Positions 8,229 through 8,588 of a stretch of 8,588 nucleotides of DNA are shown here, in pieces. Each line of letters starts with the position of its first letter. Positions within the stretch are counted from its first letter, which is position 1. The position numbers and the translations under genes are program-made. The notes under the pieces are model-generated. The model saw nothing but the letters and a program-made list of their open reading frames with translations, searched no databases and had not been told where the DNA came from. The DNA is from Candidatus Aminicenantota bacterium (GTDB lineage Bacteria > Acidobacteriota > Aminicenantia > UBA2199), in assembly GCA_020355945.1 (NCBI GenBank), contig CP070627.1, positions 5,443,634-5,452,221 on the forward strand. The letters run 5' to 3'.

Positions 8229-8259
8229 CTTTTTTTGCTTTCGGGTCCATGAAATCCCT

Positions 8260-8294
8260 GCGCCCCTACCCAGGACTATATAAAACTTTTTATC
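8260..8294 (-). repeat. Degenerate half-copy of the dispersed repeat (minus orientation)
   Basis: On the minus strand it reads GATAAAAAGTTTT (8294-8282), then GTCC (8276-8273), then AGGGGCGC (8267-8260). These are the left-end blocks of the repeat in the right order with short unrelated spacers. The first 13 bases are identical to 8353-8365 on the + strand, so the two copies form an inverted pair 58 bases apart. The second half of the palindrome and the right end are not recognisable. Confidence 0.45.
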
Positions 8295-8352
8295 AAGTTA
8301 GAAGGTGGCGGCAAAACAGGCGGTTCCCCCCAATGCTGTTGACTTAAGGACC

Positions 8353-8428
8353 GATAAAAAGTTTTTGCGGGGGTCCAGGGGGCAGTTTTTTCAAAAAGCG
8401 CCCCCTGGTTGCCGAAGGCACAGTGCTT
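8353..8428 (+). repeat. Dispersed palindromic repeat, copy 3 (best preserved)
   Basis: The order of blocks is GATAAAAAGTTTTTGC, GGGGGTCC, a perfect 9-base hairpin CCAGGGGGC/GCCCCCTGG (8375-8383 with 8400-8408) whose loop contains TTTTTTCAAAAA, then TTGCCGAAGGCACAGTGCTT. The same blocks occur on the minus strand at 1-68 and within pbpC at 7262-7349. The hairpin is strong enough to affect transcript ends, but its T run is in the loop rather than after the stem, so I do not call it a terminator. Confidence 0.8.
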
Positions 8429-8466
8429 AATGCTTTTTAAGATTAGATAAAGTACTTAAATTAATG

Positions 8467-8519
8467 CGAATGGGCAATTGTAAATATTCAATAAAGTACT
8501 TTCCATTATTGCCCATTCG
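8467..8519. repeat. Perfect 12-base inverted repeat with 29-base loop
   Basis: CGAATGGGCAAT at 8467-8478 is the exact reverse complement of ATTGCCCATTCG at 8508-8519. The flanking G8466/T8520 could add a wobble pair. The AT-rich loop (8479-8507) contains one copy of ATAAAGTACTT. It could be a regulator site, a small hairpin RNA or a miniature element. There is no T run after the second arm. Confidence 0.75.
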
Positions 8520-8549
8520 TGATACGCGCACAGCCTGCAGGGAGAGTGA

Positions 8550-8581
8550 CCGGACGAATTGCTTTAAAGTGCTCCGTCCGG
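8550..8581. repeat. 7-base inverted repeat at the right edge
   Basis: CCGGACG (8550-8556) and CGTCCGG (8575-8581) are exact reverse complements around an 18-base loop. The sequence unit may continue past the window, so its nature cannot be settled here. No T run follows within the 7 remaining bases. Confidence 0.6.
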
Positions 8582-8588
8582 CATAAAG

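Larger units (their letters stand above)
8229..8588. other. Gene-free 3' flank made of repeats and inverted repeats
   Basis: These 360 bases after pbpC contain no convincing coding sequence on either strand. They hold, in order, a T7 run just after the stop (8230-8236) without a stem, a degenerate half-copy of the dispersed repeat (8260-8294), a full copy (8353-8428), an AT-rich stretch with a duplicated ATAAAGTACTT, a 12-base perfect inverted repeat (8467-8519) and a 7-base inverted repeat (8550-8581). No standard rho-independent terminator (GC stem directly followed by a T run) is seen for the operon. Confidence 0.7.

Noticed and set aside
8230..8236. Rho-independent terminator directly after pbpC
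   Set aside because: There is a T7 run but no GC-rich stem immediately before it.
8270..8294. TATA-like promoter (CTATATAAAA) downstream of pbpC
   Set aside because: There is no -35 partner and no downstream gene in the window, and the bases are better explained as the end of a decayed repeat copy.
8353..8588. CRISPR array
   Set aside because: Repeats are few, unevenly spaced and of different families, with no uniform repeat-spacer unit.

Overview
The window holds one compact two-gene unit on the + strand with repeat-rich non-coding DNA on both sides. The first gene (199-5778) encodes an 1859-residue bacterial alpha-2-macroglobulin, with a lipoprotein-type signal and an intact CLEQ thioester motif. 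The second (5775-8228) encodes penicillin-binding protein 1C, a bifunctional transglycosylase/transpeptidase with a C-terminal BiPBP_C-type domain. The stop and start codons overlap as ATGA, so the two are almost certainly co-transcribed and translationally coupled. This is the same pair and order as yfhM-pbpC of Escherichia coli. In the accepted model for that pair, the macroglobulin traps proteases that get through the envelope and PBP1C repairs peptidoglycan.

The organism is a Gram-negative bacterium (diderm lipoprotein plus PBP1C, strong GGAGGT ribosome binding site). The style of the proteins and the dispersed GC-rich palindromes recall Desulfobacterota or a related lineage, but that is a low-confidence impression. 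Composition is intermediate, A-rich at the 5' end of the first gene and more balanced later.

Layout: 1-68 is a palindromic repeat copy in minus orientation. 69-198 is an AT-rich leader carrying the ribosome binding site and probably the promoter. 199-5778 is the macroglobulin gene. 5775-8228 is pbpC. 8229-8588 has no gene but contains a decayed repeat half-copy, a full repeat copy and two unrelated inverted repeats.

The most interesting observation is that the palindromic repeat seen at both edges also lies inside the pbpC reading frame (about 7262-7349). It is translated in frame as about 29 extra residues in a loop of the transpeptidase domain between the SxN and KTG motifs. It brings a G8 homopolymer with it. 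This resembles the protein-inserted palindromic elements known from Rickettsia (RPE), here in an essential-looking domain of a cell-wall enzyme. I do not see a wholly new multi-gene system. The novelty lies in the repeat family and its exaptation into coding sequence.
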